Shown in pieces: positions 1 to 10,719 of a DNA stretch of 64,000 nt. The translations under genes and the position numbers were made by a program. Each line of letters starts with the position of its first letter. The stretch's first letter is position 1. A model generated the notes under the pieces. It was not told where the DNA came from, made no database searches, and was given only the letters and a program-made list of their open reading frames with translations. Source of the stretch: Betaproteobacteria bacterium (GTDB lineage: Bacteria > Pseudomonadota > Gammaproteobacteria > Burkholderiales > Thiobacillaceae); the NCBI GenBank assembly GCA_016873935.1, contig VGVT01000004.1, positions 1-64,000 on the forward strand, written 5' to 3'.

Positions 1-650
1 GGGTGGACGACGAGAAGATGTCGAAGAGCCTGGGCAACTTCTTCACCATCCGGGAAATCCTGGAGAAGTTCGACGCCGAGGTGGTGCGCTTCTTCATCCT
101 GCGCGCCCATTACCGCAGCCCGCTGAACTACTCCGACCAGCACCTGGCGGACGCCAAGGCGGCGTTGACCCGGCTTTACACCGCGCTGCGCGGGTTGGAT
201 GTGCCCCAGGCAACGGTCGACTGGAACGAGACCCATGCGGTTCGTTTCAAGGCGGCCATGGATGATGACTTCAATACGCCGGAGGCTTTGGCGGTGTTGT
301 TTGACCTGGCAGGCGAGGTCAATAAGAGCCGGAATACGACTCAGGCTGGGCTACTCAAGACATTGGCCGGTGTGCTGGGGCTGTTGCAGCGCGATCCCAC
401 ATCTTTTTTTCAGGGCCGACAGGCAACGATTGTTTCGCCAGCCGCTCCAGGACACATTGTGATTCAAGGCTATGCCGCCACAGGAACAAAGGGCCTCTCT
501 GATGAGCACATTGAGGAACTGATCAACGAGCGTCTCGCTGCGCGCAAGAACAAGGACTTCAAGCGTTCCGATGCCATCCGAGACGAGCTCAAGGCGGCGG
601 GCATCGTGCTGGAGGACTCGCCCCAGGGCACCCTCTGGCGGCGGGGCTAG
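1..650 (+). CDS. cysS: Cysteinyl-tRNA synthetase, C-terminal part (5' end outside window)
   Basis: The enzyme charges tRNA-Cys with cysteine in the cytoplasm. The visible 215 or so residues begin just before the class I signature KMSKS ([13 protein letters not shown]), which binds ATP in the catalytic core. A helical DALR-type anticodon-binding region and the usual C-terminal tail ending GTLWRRG follow. The frame is open at the window start, so the gene is cut there; the full family protein is about 460 residues. It ends at a TAG facing a strong hairpin shared with the convergent gene. Identification is secure from the KMSKS context and the tail. Confidence 0.95.
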   Translation, partial: VDDEKMSKSLGNFFTIREILEKFDAEVVRFFILRAHYRSPLNYSDQHLADAKAALTRLYTALRGLDVPQATVDWNETHAVRFKAAMDDDFNTPEALAVLFDLAGEVNKSRNTTQAGLLKTLAGVLGLLQRDPTSFFQGRQATIVSPAAPGHIVIQGYAATGTKGLSDEHIEELINERLAARKNKDFKRSDAIRDELKAAGIVLEDSPQGTLWRRG

Positions 651-679
651 CGGGGCCTCGCGAAAATCTTGAGACGAAA

Positions 680-706
680 AAAACGGCTGCCGATGGCAGC
701 CGTTTT
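680..706. terminator. Bidirectional rho-independent terminator
   Basis: A perfect 12-bp inverted repeat (680-691 and 695-706) with a 3-base GAT loop. It has an A-run on the left arm and a T-run on the right, so it can end transcription from both sides. It lies between cysS and the convergent repeat-protein gene. Confidence 0.85.
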
Positions 707-723
707 CGTTGCGCGTCCCGGTA

Positions 724-1542
724 TTACTTGGCGGGAGCGGCGGGGGCAGCGGCCGGAGCGGGCATGCCGGGGATCTGGAACATCTGGGTCCAGGCATTCG
801 GGTCGAACGGGTTGAACATCGGAGCGGCGCCGGCAGGAGCGGCGGGCAGGGCCGGCATGGTCAGCGCGGGCATGGCCGGGATGGTCGGCATGGTCAGCGC
901 GGGCATGCTGTAGGTGGCGGGATTCATGAAGCCCTTCCACATGTCACCGTAGGAACCCGGGTTCATGGAAGCGCCCAGCCAGCCCATGTACAGGTTGGGG
1001 TTCGCCGGGGCCATCATGAGTTGCATGGCGCGCGGATCCAGGGGAGACATCGCCCACTTCACGTACACGTTGGGGTTCAGGGTGTTCATGAACATCTGCA
1101 TGACCTTGGGATCCATCGGCGACATCATCCAGCGCATCAGCTTGCCCGGGTCGGACATCTGGGTCAGCACGGCGGTGTAGAAGTTGGGGTCCATACCGGC
1201 GGCCAGCCACTTCATGTACACGTTCGGGTCGGCGAAGGCGGCCACGTTGGTGTAGGCGCCGGGCTGGGTCATGGAGTTCATCATGTTCAGCCAGTTGGCG
1301 GGATCTTGCATGTGCAGGCCCATGGTGGTGTAGAAGCCGGGTTCGGTCACGGCGTTCAGCCAGGGCACGAACACCTTGGGATCCTTGTAGGCGGACATGT
1401 TCTGGGTCATGTCGGTCATGCGCGCCAGCCAGGCTTCGGGAGTCTGGGGAACCTGCTTGGCGGCAGGCGCGGCGGCGGTCTGGGCGAAGGCAATGGGGGC
1501 GGCGCTGACCAGCAGGGCGGCAACGAGGAATTTCACTTTCAT
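724..1542 (-). CDS. Exported methionine-rich protein with 13-residue tandem repeats
   Basis: Function unknown. The chosen ATG has a good ribosome-binding site (AAGGAGAT, complement of 1547-1554). It gives 272 residues starting with a Sec signal peptide (MKVKFLVAALLVSAAPIAFA). The mature part carries about 13 consecutive units of 12-13 residues. Each unit starts with D/N/E/Q-Pro and has an aromatic or Met residue at about position 5 and Trp or Met-rich hydrophobics after it (for example DPNVYMKWLAAGM, NPNVYVKWAMSPL). A Met/Pro/Ala tail follows (MPALTMPTIPAMPALTMPAL). About 33 Met and no Cys occur in the mature chain. The periodicity suggests a short helical solenoid or an amphipathic surface-binding protein; that is inference. 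I recognise no named domain. Confidence 0.8.
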   Translation of the reverse strand: MKVKFLVAALLVSAAPIAFAQTAAAPAAKQVPQTPEAWLARMTDMTQNMSAYKDPKVFVPWLNAVTEPGFYTTMGLHMQDPANWLNMMNSMTQPGAYTNVAAFADPNVYMKWLAAGMDPNFYTAVLTQMSDPGKLMRWMMSPMDPKVMQMFMNTLNPNVYVKWAMSPLDPRAMQLMMAPANPNLYMGWLGASMNPGSYGDMWKGFMNPATYSMPALTMPTIPAMPALTMPALPAAPAGAAPMFNPFDPNAWTQMFQIPGMPAPAAAPAAPAK

Positions 1543-1745
1543 TACGATCTCCTTCAAAGGTTGGCTCGGAACAGGGGGGGTATGGAGGGCACTGCTTGGT
1601 GGTGAATAGAATATCAAAATATCCTAATTTATATAGTGCCTGGCATAAGCCACCCTTATGGAGATGAAGTGATGTTGCAAATTCGCCAAGTGCTGACGCA
1701 ACTTCGTCAGCGGCCCGGACAGGCTGATATGCAGAGCGGGGCAGC

Positions 1746-2189
1746 ATGAGCGCGAGCATCCGCATTGGCGCGGTGGACTGGCGCCATCCAGCATGGACGG
1801 GCGCCTTCTATCCCGACGACATGCCGGAGGAATGGCGGCTTTCCTATTATTCGGGCCAGTACAACTGCGTGTTTCTGGCGGCGAGCGACTGGCGCGCGGT
1901 CGGTTCCGACGGGTTGCGGCAATGGTGTGACGAGGCGCACGCACGCTTCGTGTTTCTGCTGGAGGAGGATGCCGGCACGCTCTCCGACGGCGGCCTGGAC
2001 GGCAAGATCCGGCTGCTGTCGCGCGGAGATGCGCGCCTCATCTGGTTCGATGCGCACAGCGATCTGAAACACCTGGCGGAAGCAATCTGCGTGTGCGTCG
2101 AGCACGGGGAATTGTTTCTGATCAGCCGTGATGCCGATCTTGCGCAAATGGATCGAGTCAACACCCTGCTGGAACTCATGGGCTACTGA
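1746..2189 (+). CDS. Small DUF72-like protein, function unknown
   Basis: A 147-residue cytoplasmic protein. Its start (IRIGAVDWRHPAWTGAFYP followed by a DMPEEWRLSYYS segment) resembles the N-terminal strand and first helix of DUF72 (YecE-like) TIM-barrel proteins. It is about half the usual DUF72 length and ends at MDRVNTLLELMGY, so the rest of the barrel is missing. Similar short proteins seem to exist in other Betaproteobacteria, so it may be a stable subfamily and not a fragment. The 200-bp AT-rich gap upstream, shared with the divergent repeat protein, probably holds both promoters, but I could not fix either one. Confidence 0.65.
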   Translation: MSASIRIGAVDWRHPAWTGAFYPDDMPEEWRLSYYSGQYNCVFLAASDWRAVGSDGLRQWCDEAHARFVFLLEEDAGTLSDGGLDGKIRLLSRGDARLIWFDAHSDLKHLAEAICVCVEHGELFLISRDADLAQMDRVNTLLELMGY

Positions 2190-2262
2190 TACGGCCCCCC
2201 TCGCAGTCCTCGGCTGAGCCACGCGGGCCGGAAGCACGCGATCCGGTGTGCATTTCGGGGGG

Positions 2263-2271
2263 TGTTAGAAT
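2263..2271 (+). promoter_or_regulatory. Extended -10 promoter upstream of mlaF
   Basis: TGTTAGAAT matches an extended -10 element (TGn plus TAGAAT). No convincing -35 is seen. If real, transcription starts near 2278, which rules out the ATG at 2270 as the mlaF start and favours the GTG at 2315. Confidence 0.45.
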
Positions 2272-2314
2272 GCCGCCGCCAACAAGAACCAAAGCCGCTT
2301 CAGAACGTCATTCC

Positions 2315-3115
2315 GTGTCGGACAACCTCATCGAAATTTGCGACCTTTCCTTTGCCTACAGCGATCGCATGGTGCTCAAGGGCATCAATCTGAGCGCCAG
2401 GCGGGGGCAGGTCATCGCCATCATGGGCAACTCGGGCTGCGGCAAGACCACGCTGTTGCGGCTCATCGGCGGCGCCATGCGCCCGACGCAGGGCCTGTTG
2501 CGGGTGGATGGCGTCGACATGGGCGAGGTCGACCAGCGCGGTCTCTACCGGCTGCGCCGGCGCATGGGCATGCTGTTCCAGTTTGGCGCCCTGTTCACCG
2601 ACATGTCCGTTCTGGACAACGTGGCCTTCCAGTTGCGCGAGCACACCGACCTGCCCGAGGAGATGATCCGCGATCTGGCGCTGATGAAGCTGAACGCGGT
2701 GGGCTTGCGCGGCGCCCAGGATCTCATGCCCTCCGAGTTGTCGGGCGGCATGGCGCGGCGCGTCGCCCTGGCCCGATCCATCGCTCTGGATCCGGCCCTC
2801 ATCCTCTATGACGAACCATTCGCCGGCCTCGATCCGATCTCCCTGGGGGTGACCGGCAATCTGATCCGCCGCCTGACCGATACCCTGGGCATGACTTCCA
2901 TTGTCGTCACCCACGACGTGCACGAATCGCTGAAGATGGTCGATTACATCTACTTCGTCTCGGAGGGCGTCATCGTCGCCCAGGGCACGCCGGAGGAAAT
3001 CAAGGCCTCCGAGCTCCCCTATGTGCACCAGTTCGTGCACGGCGAGGAGGATGGTCCAGTTCCGTTTCACTATCCGGCGCCGTCCTACGCCGCCGATCTG
3101 GAGTTGTCCGCATGA
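2315..3115 (+). CDS. mlaF: Phospholipid-transport ABC ATPase MlaF
   Basis: ATPase of the inner-membrane MlaFEDB complex, which moves phospholipids between the inner membrane and the periplasmic carrier MlaC to keep outer-membrane lipid asymmetry. The sequence has a Walker A motif (GNSGCGKTT, about residue 38), the signature LSGGM, the Walker B segment ILYDEPFAGLDP, and the MlaF-typical GALFTDMSV and PSELSGGMARR stretches. The GTG start gives 266 residues, close to the E. coli length; an in-frame ATG at 2270 would add 15 residues but lies inside the likely -10 element. The stop overlaps the mlaE ATG by 4 bases. Confidence 0.95.
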   Translation: MSDNLIEICDLSFAYSDRMVLKGINLSARRGQVIAIMGNSGCGKTTLLRLIGGAMRPTQGLLRVDGVDMGEVDQRGLYRLRRRMGMLFQFGALFTDMSVLDNVAFQLREHTDLPEEMIRDLALMKLNAVGLRGAQDLMPSELSGGMARRVALARSIALDPALILYDEPFAGLDPISLGVTGNLIRRLTDTLGMTSIVVTHDVHESLKMVDYIYFVSEGVIVAQGTPEEIKASELPYVHQFVHGEEDGPVPFHYPAPSYAADLELSA

Positions 3116-3906
3116 TCAACGGCTTGCTCAACGGTGTGCGTCGCCTTGGCCACCGCGTGGTGGACATGTTGTGGCGCATGGGGGTGTCGACGCGCTTTTT
3201 CCTGCTGCTTTTGCTGCATTCCGGCCAGTGCTTCCGTCGCTTCCACCTGATCATCCGGGAGGTTTTTTCCACCGGCGTGCTCTCCCTCATCATCATTCTG
3301 GTGTCCGGCCTGTTCGTCGGCATGGTGCTCGGTCTGCAAGGCTACGAGACCCTGCAGACCTACGGCTCGGAGGAAGCACTGGGCATTCTGGTGGCCCTCT
3401 CGCTGGTGCGCGAGCTGGGCCCGGTGGTGGCCGCCCTGTTGTTCGCCAGCCGGGCGGGTTCCGCCATTACCGCCGAGATCGGCCTGATGAAGGCGACCGA
3501 GCAGCTGGCGGCGATGGAAATGATGGCGGTGAATCCCATCGCCCGCGTGGTGGCGCCGCGTTTCTGGGGCGGCGTGATATCCATGCCCCTGCTGGCGGCA
3601 CTGTTCTCGGCGATGGGCATCCTCGGCGGCTGGCTGGTGGGCGTGGTGCTCATCGGCGTCGACGAGGGCTCGTTCTGGTCGCAGATGCGTGCGGCGGTGG
3701 ATTTCAAGGAAGACATTCTCAACGGCGTGATCAAGAGCTTCGTGTTCGGCGTCGCCGTCACCACCATCGCCCTGTTCGAGGGCTATGACGCCCCGCCCAC
3801 CGCCGAAGGCGTCTCCCGCGCCACCACCCGCACGGTGGTAACCTCTTCCCTGGCCATCCTTGGCCTGGATTTCATTCTCACCGCATTCATGTTCAGTGGA
3901 GTCTGA
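3112..3906 (+). CDS. mlaE: Phospholipid-transport permease MlaE
   Basis: Integral inner-membrane permease of the Mla complex, 264 residues with about five hydrophobic segments. It carries the family signature around SLVRELGPVVAALLFASRAG and the GLMKATEQLAAMEMMAVNP coupling region that contacts MlaF. Start and stop overlap or nearly touch mlaF and mlaD, so the three are co-transcribed and probably translationally coupled. Confidence 0.95.
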   Translation: MINGLLNGVRRLGHRVVDMLWRMGVSTRFFLLLLLHSGQCFRRFHLIIREVFSTGVLSLIIILVSGLFVGMVLGLQGYETLQTYGSEEALGILVALSLVRELGPVVAALLFASRAGSAITAEIGLMKATEQLAAMEMMAVNPIARVVAPRFWGGVISMPLLAALFSAMGILGGWLVGVVLIGVDEGSFWSQMRAAVDFKEDILNGVIKSFVFGVAVTTIALFEGYDAPPTAEGVSRATTRTVVTSSLAILGLDFILTAFMFSGV

Positions 3907-3909
3907 TCC

Positions 3910-4392
3910 ATGCAACGCGCAACCCTCGACCTCTGGGTCGGCTTCTTCGTCGCGGTAGGCCTCGCCGCCTTGCTTTTCCTCGCCCTCAAGGTGGGCAACA
4001 TGGGCGCCTTCGACAGCGCCAAGACCTACGAGGTGAAGGCCTCGTTCGAGAACATCGGCGGGCTGAAGGCGCGCGCGCCGGTGAAAAGCGCCGGCGTGTT
4101 GGTGGGTCGCGTCGGCGATATCAGCTTCGATACGGAGACCTACGAGGCCAGCGTCACCCTCAAGCTGGATGCCCGCTATCCGTTCCCGCGTGATTCCAGC
4201 GCCTCCATCATGACCTCCGGCCTCTTGGGCGAACAGTATGTCGCCCTGGAGGCGGGCGGCGACGAGAAGATGCTGGCCAACGGCGAACGGCTCAAATTGA
4301 CCCAGGGTGCCGTGGTTCTGGAGAACCTCATCGGTCAGTTCCTCTACAACAAGGCCGAGGGCGAAGGTAAGGCCGAGAATTCGCCTCAATAA
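3910..4392 (+). CDS. mlaD: MCE-domain lipid-binding protein MlaD
   Basis: Membrane-anchored periplasmic MCE protein whose hexamer forms the lipid channel on top of MlaE. The 160-residue product has an N-terminal transmembrane anchor (LWVGFFVAVGLAALLFLAL) and one MCE domain containing the typical PVKSAGVLVGRVGDI strand and a GLLGEQYVALE segment. It starts 3 bases after mlaE. The 102 bp to mlaC holds no gene, although many Betaproteobacteria carry mlaA there. Confidence 0.94.
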   Translation: MQRATLDLWVGFFVAVGLAALLFLALKVGNMGAFDSAKTYEVKASFENIGGLKARAPVKSAGVLVGRVGDISFDTETYEASVTLKLDARYPFPRDSSASIMTSGLLGEQYVALEAGGDEKMLANGERLKLTQGAVVLENLIGQFLYNKAEGEGKAENSPQ

Positions 4393-4494
4393 TGCGACAG
4401 TCGCAGTCCGACCCCCGGGCCGGACCGCGCATGGGGTTGACCCGCCCCGGCTTCCTGTGGAAAGTGGGGCGACCACAGACATGAGACAGCAACC

Positions 4495-5118
4495 ATGAAT
4501 CGAGCAAGCAGATTTTTCCTGGCCACCGCGCTGGCGCTGATGACGGTGGCCACGCACGCCCAGGCCCTGGCCCCCGACGCGCTGGCGCGCAACACCACCA
4601 ACGAGGTGTTGAACATCCTCAAGCAGGACAAGGACCTGCGTAACGGCAACAGCCGCAAGATCCTCGCCCTGGTCGAACAGAAGATCCTGCCCAACTTCGA
4701 TTTCCGGCAGATGACGCAGCTTGCTGTGGGCCGCAACTGGTCCAAGGCCTCGCCGGAACAGCAACAGCGGCTGGTGGAGGAGTTCAAGGCCCTGCTGGTG
4801 CGGACCTACTCGGCTTCCCTGACCAGCGTGCTGGATTACAAGATCGAATTCCTGCCCCTGCGTATGGCGCCCGGCGCCAGCGAGGTGACCGTCAACACCG
4901 TGGTCAGCAAGTCCGGCGCCCCGCCGCTGCCGATCGACTACCGCATGGAGAAACAGGACATCAGCTGGAAGGTGTACGACGTGCTGGTGGAAGGCGTGAG
5001 CCTGGTCACGGTATACCGCAACTCCTTCAACACGGAAGTGCGCAAGGGCGGCATCGACGGATTGGTGGCCACGCTCAGCCGGCGAAACCAGCAGCAGGCC
5101 GCCGTGGCGGGACCGTGA
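4495..5118 (+). CDS. mlaC: Periplasmic phospholipid carrier MlaC
   Basis: Soluble periplasmic protein that shuttles phospholipids between the MlaA-porin complex and MlaFEDB. It has 207 residues with a Sec signal peptide ending near ATHAQA. The body shows MlaC hallmarks: KILALVEQKILPNFDFRQMT, GRNWSKASPEQQQRLVEEFK, and the segment WKVYDVLVEGVSLVTVYR. The stop codon overlaps the next ATG (TGATG). Confidence 0.95.
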   Translation: MNRASRFFLATALALMTVATHAQALAPDALARNTTNEVLNILKQDKDLRNGNSRKILALVEQKILPNFDFRQMTQLAVGRNWSKASPEQQQRLVEEFKALLVRTYSASLTSVLDYKIEFLPLRMAPGASEVTVNTVVSKSGAPPLPIDYRMEKQDISWKVYDVLVEGVSLVTVYRNSFNTEVRKGGIDGLVATLSRRNQQQAAVAGP

Positions 5119-5381
5119 TGCGCGTGCATGAAGGCGTCGCCGCTTTCGAAGGCGATCTCATCCTGGACCAGGCCAGCCGATTGTTGGCGGAGGCCGAAGT
5201 CGCCCTGGCGCAGGGTGCCAGGGTGTTCGACTTCTCGCGGGTGGGCCACATGGATTCCTCGGCCTTGAGCCTGATGCTTTCGCTGCGGCGCCGTGCCGCG
5301 GATCGGCCCGTCGAGTTTCGCGCCGTACCCGAGAGTCTGAGCAGCCTCGCCAAGCTCTACGGCATCGCCGACCAGTTGTAA
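5118..5381 (+). CDS. mlaB: STAS-domain protein MlaB
   Basis: A single STAS domain of 87 residues, the cytoplasmic subunit that supports MlaF in the Mla complex. It contains the core FDFSRVGHMDSSALSLMLSL; the Ser pair at DSSAL is the usual STAS site. The ATG overlaps the mlaC stop; a GTG one codon upstream is possible but adds only one residue. Position last in the mla set matches other Betaproteobacteria. Confidence 0.9.
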   Translation: MRVHEGVAAFEGDLILDQASRLLAEAEVALAQGARVFDFSRVGHMDSSALSLMLSLRRRAADRPVEFRAVPESLSSLAKLYGIADQL

Positions 5382-5391
5382 GTTTCCCGCC

Positions 5392-6306
5392 ATGAACGTC
5401 GCCGTCCGCCTGCGCGGCCTGGACAAGCGATTTGCGCGGGTCCATGCCCTGCGCGGCGTCGACCTGGACATCGCGGAGGGCGAGTTCTTCGCTCTGCTCG
5501 GGCCCAACGGTGCCGGCAAGACCACCCTCATCAGCATCCTCGCCGGTCTCACCCGCGCCACGGGGGGCAGCGCCGAGGTCATGGGCCATGATGTGGTGGC
5601 CGACTACCGGGATGCCCGCCGCGCACTCGGTGTGGTCCCGCAGGAACTGGTGTACGACCCCTTCTTTACCGTGCGCGAGACCCTGCGCTTGCAGTCCGGC
5701 TACTTCGGCCTGCGCCGCAATGACGACTGGATCGACGAGTTGCTCGCCAACCTGGGTCTCACCGACAAGGCGGAGACCTACACCCGCCAGCTTTCCGGCG
5801 GCATGAAGCGGCGGGTGCTGGTGGCCCAGGCCTTGGTGCACCGGCCGCCGGTCATCGTGCTCGACGAGCCCACCGCCGGCGTCGACGTGGAACTGCGGCA
5901 ATCCCTGTGGGCCTTCATCCGCCGCCTGAATCGCGACGGCCACACCATCATGCTGACCACCCATTACCTGGAAGAGGCCGAGAACCTGTGCGAGCGGGTC
6001 GCCATGCTCAAGGAAGGCCGGGTGATCGCCCTGGATCGCACCGAGAACCTGCTCAGGTCGGGTGGCGAGCGCCGCCTGAGCCTGGAACTGGAGCCGGCCC
6101 GGCTGCCGGAAGCCCTGCTGCCGCGCCTGATCGGCAGGGAGGGCGAACGCTTCGTGCTGGAGCTGCCCGACTTCGGCGAGCTGGAGCACATCCTGTCCGT
6201 CCTGCGCGCGGCGGGCATCGCCGTGCGCGACCTGCATCACGGCCAGGCAGACCTGGAGGAAGTCTTTCTCCGGCTGATGCGCGGGACTCCGGAGACACGG
6301 CGATGA
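5392..6306 (+). CDS. ABC-2 type exporter ATP-binding protein (YadG-like)
   Basis: Cytoplasmic ATPase of 304 residues for the permease encoded next. It shows Walker A (LLGPNGAGKTTL), signature (QLSGGMKRR), Walker B (VIVLDEPTAGVD) and the switch His (TTHYLEEAE). The C-terminal extension is typical of the YadG/CcmA subfamily. Substrate unknown. Co-location with mla and murA suggests an envelope role, but this is only context. The stop overlaps the permease start by 4 bases. Confidence 0.9.
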   Translation: MNVAVRLRGLDKRFARVHALRGVDLDIAEGEFFALLGPNGAGKTTLISILAGLTRATGGSAEVMGHDVVADYRDARRALGVVPQELVYDPFFTVRETLRLQSGYFGLRRNDDWIDELLANLGLTDKAETYTRQLSGGMKRRVLVAQALVHRPPVIVLDEPTAGVDVELRQSLWAFIRRLNRDGHTIMLTTHYLEEAENLCERVAMLKEGRVIALDRTENLLRSGGERRLSLELEPARLPEALLPRLIGREGERFVLELPDFGELEHILSVLRAAGIAVRDLHHGQADLEEVFLRLMRGTPETRR

Positions 6307-7061
6307 GCGTCGGTTTCCGAACCCTGCTCTACAAGGAAATCCTGCGTTTCATGAAGGTGCTGGTGCAGACCGTGGGCGCGCCGGTACTCACCGCCCTGCT
6401 GTACCTGCTGATCTTCTCGCACGTGCTGGAGGAACACGTGCAGGTCTATCCGGGTGTCAGCTACACGGCCTTCCTCATGCCCGGCCTGATCATGATGTCC
6501 CTGCTGCAGAACGCCTTCGCCAATTCCTCGTCGTCCCTGATCCAGTCGAAGATCACCGGCAACATCGTGTTCGTGCTGCTGCCGCCCATCTCCTACCTGG
6601 AGTTCTTCCTGGCCTACCTGTTCGCCGCCCTGATCCGCGGCTTCACCGTCGGTCTTGGCGTCCTGCTGGTTGGTCTCTTCTTCGCCGACATCGAGATGCG
6701 CCATCCCTTGTGGATTCTGGCTTTCGCCCTGGCCTCCGGCGCCGTGTTCGCCTGCATCGGCATCCTCGCCGGAATCTGGGCCAACCAGTACGACAACCTG
6801 GCGGCGGTGCAGAACTTCCTGATCATGCCGCTCACCTTCCTGTCAGGCGTGTTCTATTCCATTCATTCCCTGCCCACCTTCTGGCAGGGCGTATCCCACA
6901 TCAATCCGGTGTTCTACATGATCGACGGCTTTCGCTATGGCTTCTTCGGCCAGGGCGACGTCGATCCCCGGCTGAGCCTGGCGGTGGTGACGCCATTTGT
7001 CGTGCTGCTTGCCGTCCTGACTTTGAGGATGTTGAAGTCGGGCTATAAACTCCGCCATTGA
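6303..7061 (+). CDS. ABC-2 type exporter permease (YadH-like)
   Basis: Integral inner-membrane protein of 252 residues with about six transmembrane segments, partner of the preceding ATPase. It carries the ABC-2 family features MPGLIMMSLLQNAFANSSSS and the conserved end region FLSGVFYSIHSLP followed by INPVFYMIDGFRYG. The ATG lies in an ATGA overlap with the ATPase gene. Substrate unknown. Confidence 0.9.
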   Translation: MSVGFRTLLYKEILRFMKVLVQTVGAPVLTALLYLLIFSHVLEEHVQVYPGVSYTAFLMPGLIMMSLLQNAFANSSSSLIQSKITGNIVFVLLPPISYLEFFLAYLFAALIRGFTVGLGVLLVGLFFADIEMRHPLWILAFALASGAVFACIGILAGIWANQYDNLAAVQNFLIMPLTFLSGVFYSIHSLPTFWQGVSHINPVFYMIDGFRYGFFGQGDVDPRLSLAVVTPFVVLLAVLTLRMLKSGYKLRH

Positions 7062-7079
7062 CCTTCCCCGAGCATTTTC

Positions 7080-9221
<2,142 letters not shown>

Positions 9222-9255
9222 GTTGATTCCCGAAAAACCCGGGCATGCCAACCCT

Positions 9256-9280
9256 TGCCGCACTGCGGCATGGCTATAAT
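9256..9280 (+). promoter_or_regulatory. Palindrome plus TATAAT box before hisD
   Basis: A perfect 15-bp palindrome (TGCCGCA-C-TGCGGCA, 9256-9270) sits 4 bases before a consensus TATAAT (9275-9280), 59 bases upstream of the hisD ATG. The palindrome covers the place of the -35 element, as an operator would. No good -35 is present (TTGCCG at 9255 is only 14 bases from the -10). Confidence 0.4.
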
Positions 9281-9338
9281 TCAACTTCAGCCTGATTTTC
9301 TCGTCACGCTCCCCACCTCCCCGCCGAGAGCCCCGATC

Positions 9339-10646
9339 ATGACCGACGTCACCATGACCCGACTCGATGCCGCCGCGCCCGACTTCAGGGCGCGCCTCGC
9401 TGCCTTGCTGGCCTTCACCGATGCCACCGACAGCGCCGTGCAGAACGCCGTCTCCGACATCCTGGCCGGGGTGCGCGCCCGCGGCGACGCGGCGGTGCTG
9501 GAGTACACCGCCCGCTTCGATCGGCTGAACACGCCGGACATGGCCAGCCTGGAACTGAGCAAGGCAGATTTGGAAGCGGCCCGGGAGAAACTGCCCCTGC
9601 GCCTGGAGAAGGCGCTGAAGGCCGCCGCCGAGCGGGTCCGCGTCTATCACGAGCGGCAACGCCTGGAATCCTGGACCTACACGGAATCCGACGGCACCGT
9701 GCTGGGCCAGCAGGTCACGGCCCTGGACCGGGTCGGTTTGTACGTGCCCGGCGGCAAGGCGGCCTATCCCTCCTCCGTGCTGATGAACGCCATTCCCGCC
9801 AAGGTGGCCGGGGTGAGGGAACTCATCATGGTGGTGCCCACCCCGGACGGGGTGCGCAACGACCTGGTGCTGGCGGCGGCCCTGGTGTCCGGGGTCGACC
9901 GCGTGTTCACCATCGGCGGTGCCCAGGCGGTGGCGGCCCTGGCCTACGGCACGGCCAGCATCCCCCAGGTGGACAAGATCGTCGGCCCCGGCAACGCCTA
10001 TGTGGCCGAGGCCAAGCGCCGGGTGTTCGGCATCGTCGGCATCGACATGATCGCCGGCCCCTCGGAAATCCTGGTGATTTGCGACGGCAAGACCGATCCG
10101 GATTGGATCGCCATGGATCTCTTCTCGCAGGCCGAGCATGACGAACTGGCCCAGTCCATCCTCATCTCCCCCGATGCCGCCTTCCTGGATGCGGTGCAGG
10201 CCAGCGTCAGGAAACTGCTGCCCACCCTGCCGCGCCAGGACGTGATCTCCGCTTCCATCGGCAACCGGGGCGGGCTGATCCACTGTCGCGATCTGGCCGA
10301 GGCCGCCGAGATCGCCAACTTCATCGCCCCGGAACACCTGGAACTGTCGGTGGACGACCCCAACGCCATGCTGCCCCTGATCCGCCACGCCGGCGCCATC
10401 TTCATGGGCCGCAACACCTGCGAAGCCCTGGGCGACTACTGCGCCGGCCCCAACCACGTCCTGCCCACCTCGCGCACGGCGCGTTTCTCCTCGCCCCTGG
10501 GGGTGTACGACTTCCAGAAGCGTTCCAGCCTGATCCACGTCTCCGAGCAGGGCGCGAAGAGCCTGGGCGAGATCGCCACCGCCCTGGCCTACGGCGAGGG
10601 CCTGCAGGCGCACGGCCGTTCCGCCGAATACCGGATGGGGCACTGA
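9339..10646 (+). CDS. hisD: Histidinol dehydrogenase
   Basis: Catalyses the last two steps of histidine synthesis, oxidising histidinol to histidine with two NAD and a Zn ion. It has 435 residues. Family motifs are [35 protein letters not shown], the Zn-ligand region FSQAEHDE, and the late His motifs APEHLEL and AGPNHVLPT. The ATG at 9339 was chosen because the upstream extension looks non-coding and carries the TATAAT box; an ATG 15 bases later is also possible. Confidence 0.96.
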   Translation: MTDVTMTRLDAAAPDFRARLAALLAFTDATDSAVQNAVSDILAGVRARGDAAVLEYTARFDRLNTPDMASLELSKADLEAAREKLPLRLEKALKAAAERVRVYHERQRLESWTYTESDGTVLGQQVTALDRVGLYVPGGKAAYPSSVLMNAIPAKVAGVRELIMVVPTPDGVRNDLVLAAALVSGVDRVFTIGGAQAVAALAYGTASIPQVDKIVGPGNAYVAEAKRRVFGIVGIDMIAGPSEILVICDGKTDPDWIAMDLFSQAEHDELAQSILISPDAAFLDAVQASVRKLLPTLPRQDVISASIGNRGGLIHCRDLAEAAEIANFIAPEHLELSVDDPNAMLPLIRHAGAIFMGRNTCEALGDYCAGPNHVLPTSRTARFSSPLGVYDFQKRSSLIHVSEQGAKSLGEIATALAYGEGLQAHGRSAEYRMGH

Positions 10647-10719
10647 CCGACACGAGAAGCCGCCGCGGGGCGCCCCGTGCCCCGAGGAATCCGGTATCTT
10701 TCGGGCTCGAGCCCACGCC

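Noticed and set aside
709-1605. His/Gly-rich open frame on the plus strand
   Set aside because: It is the antisense of the Met-rich repeat gene. The CAT complement of Met codons creates the His richness. The minus-strand frame has the signal peptide and ribosome-binding site.
5392-7061. Second lipid-transport system, part of Mla
   Set aside because: The ATPase and permease belong to the ABC-2 exporter type, not the MlaFE type. Adjacency alone does not show a shared substrate.
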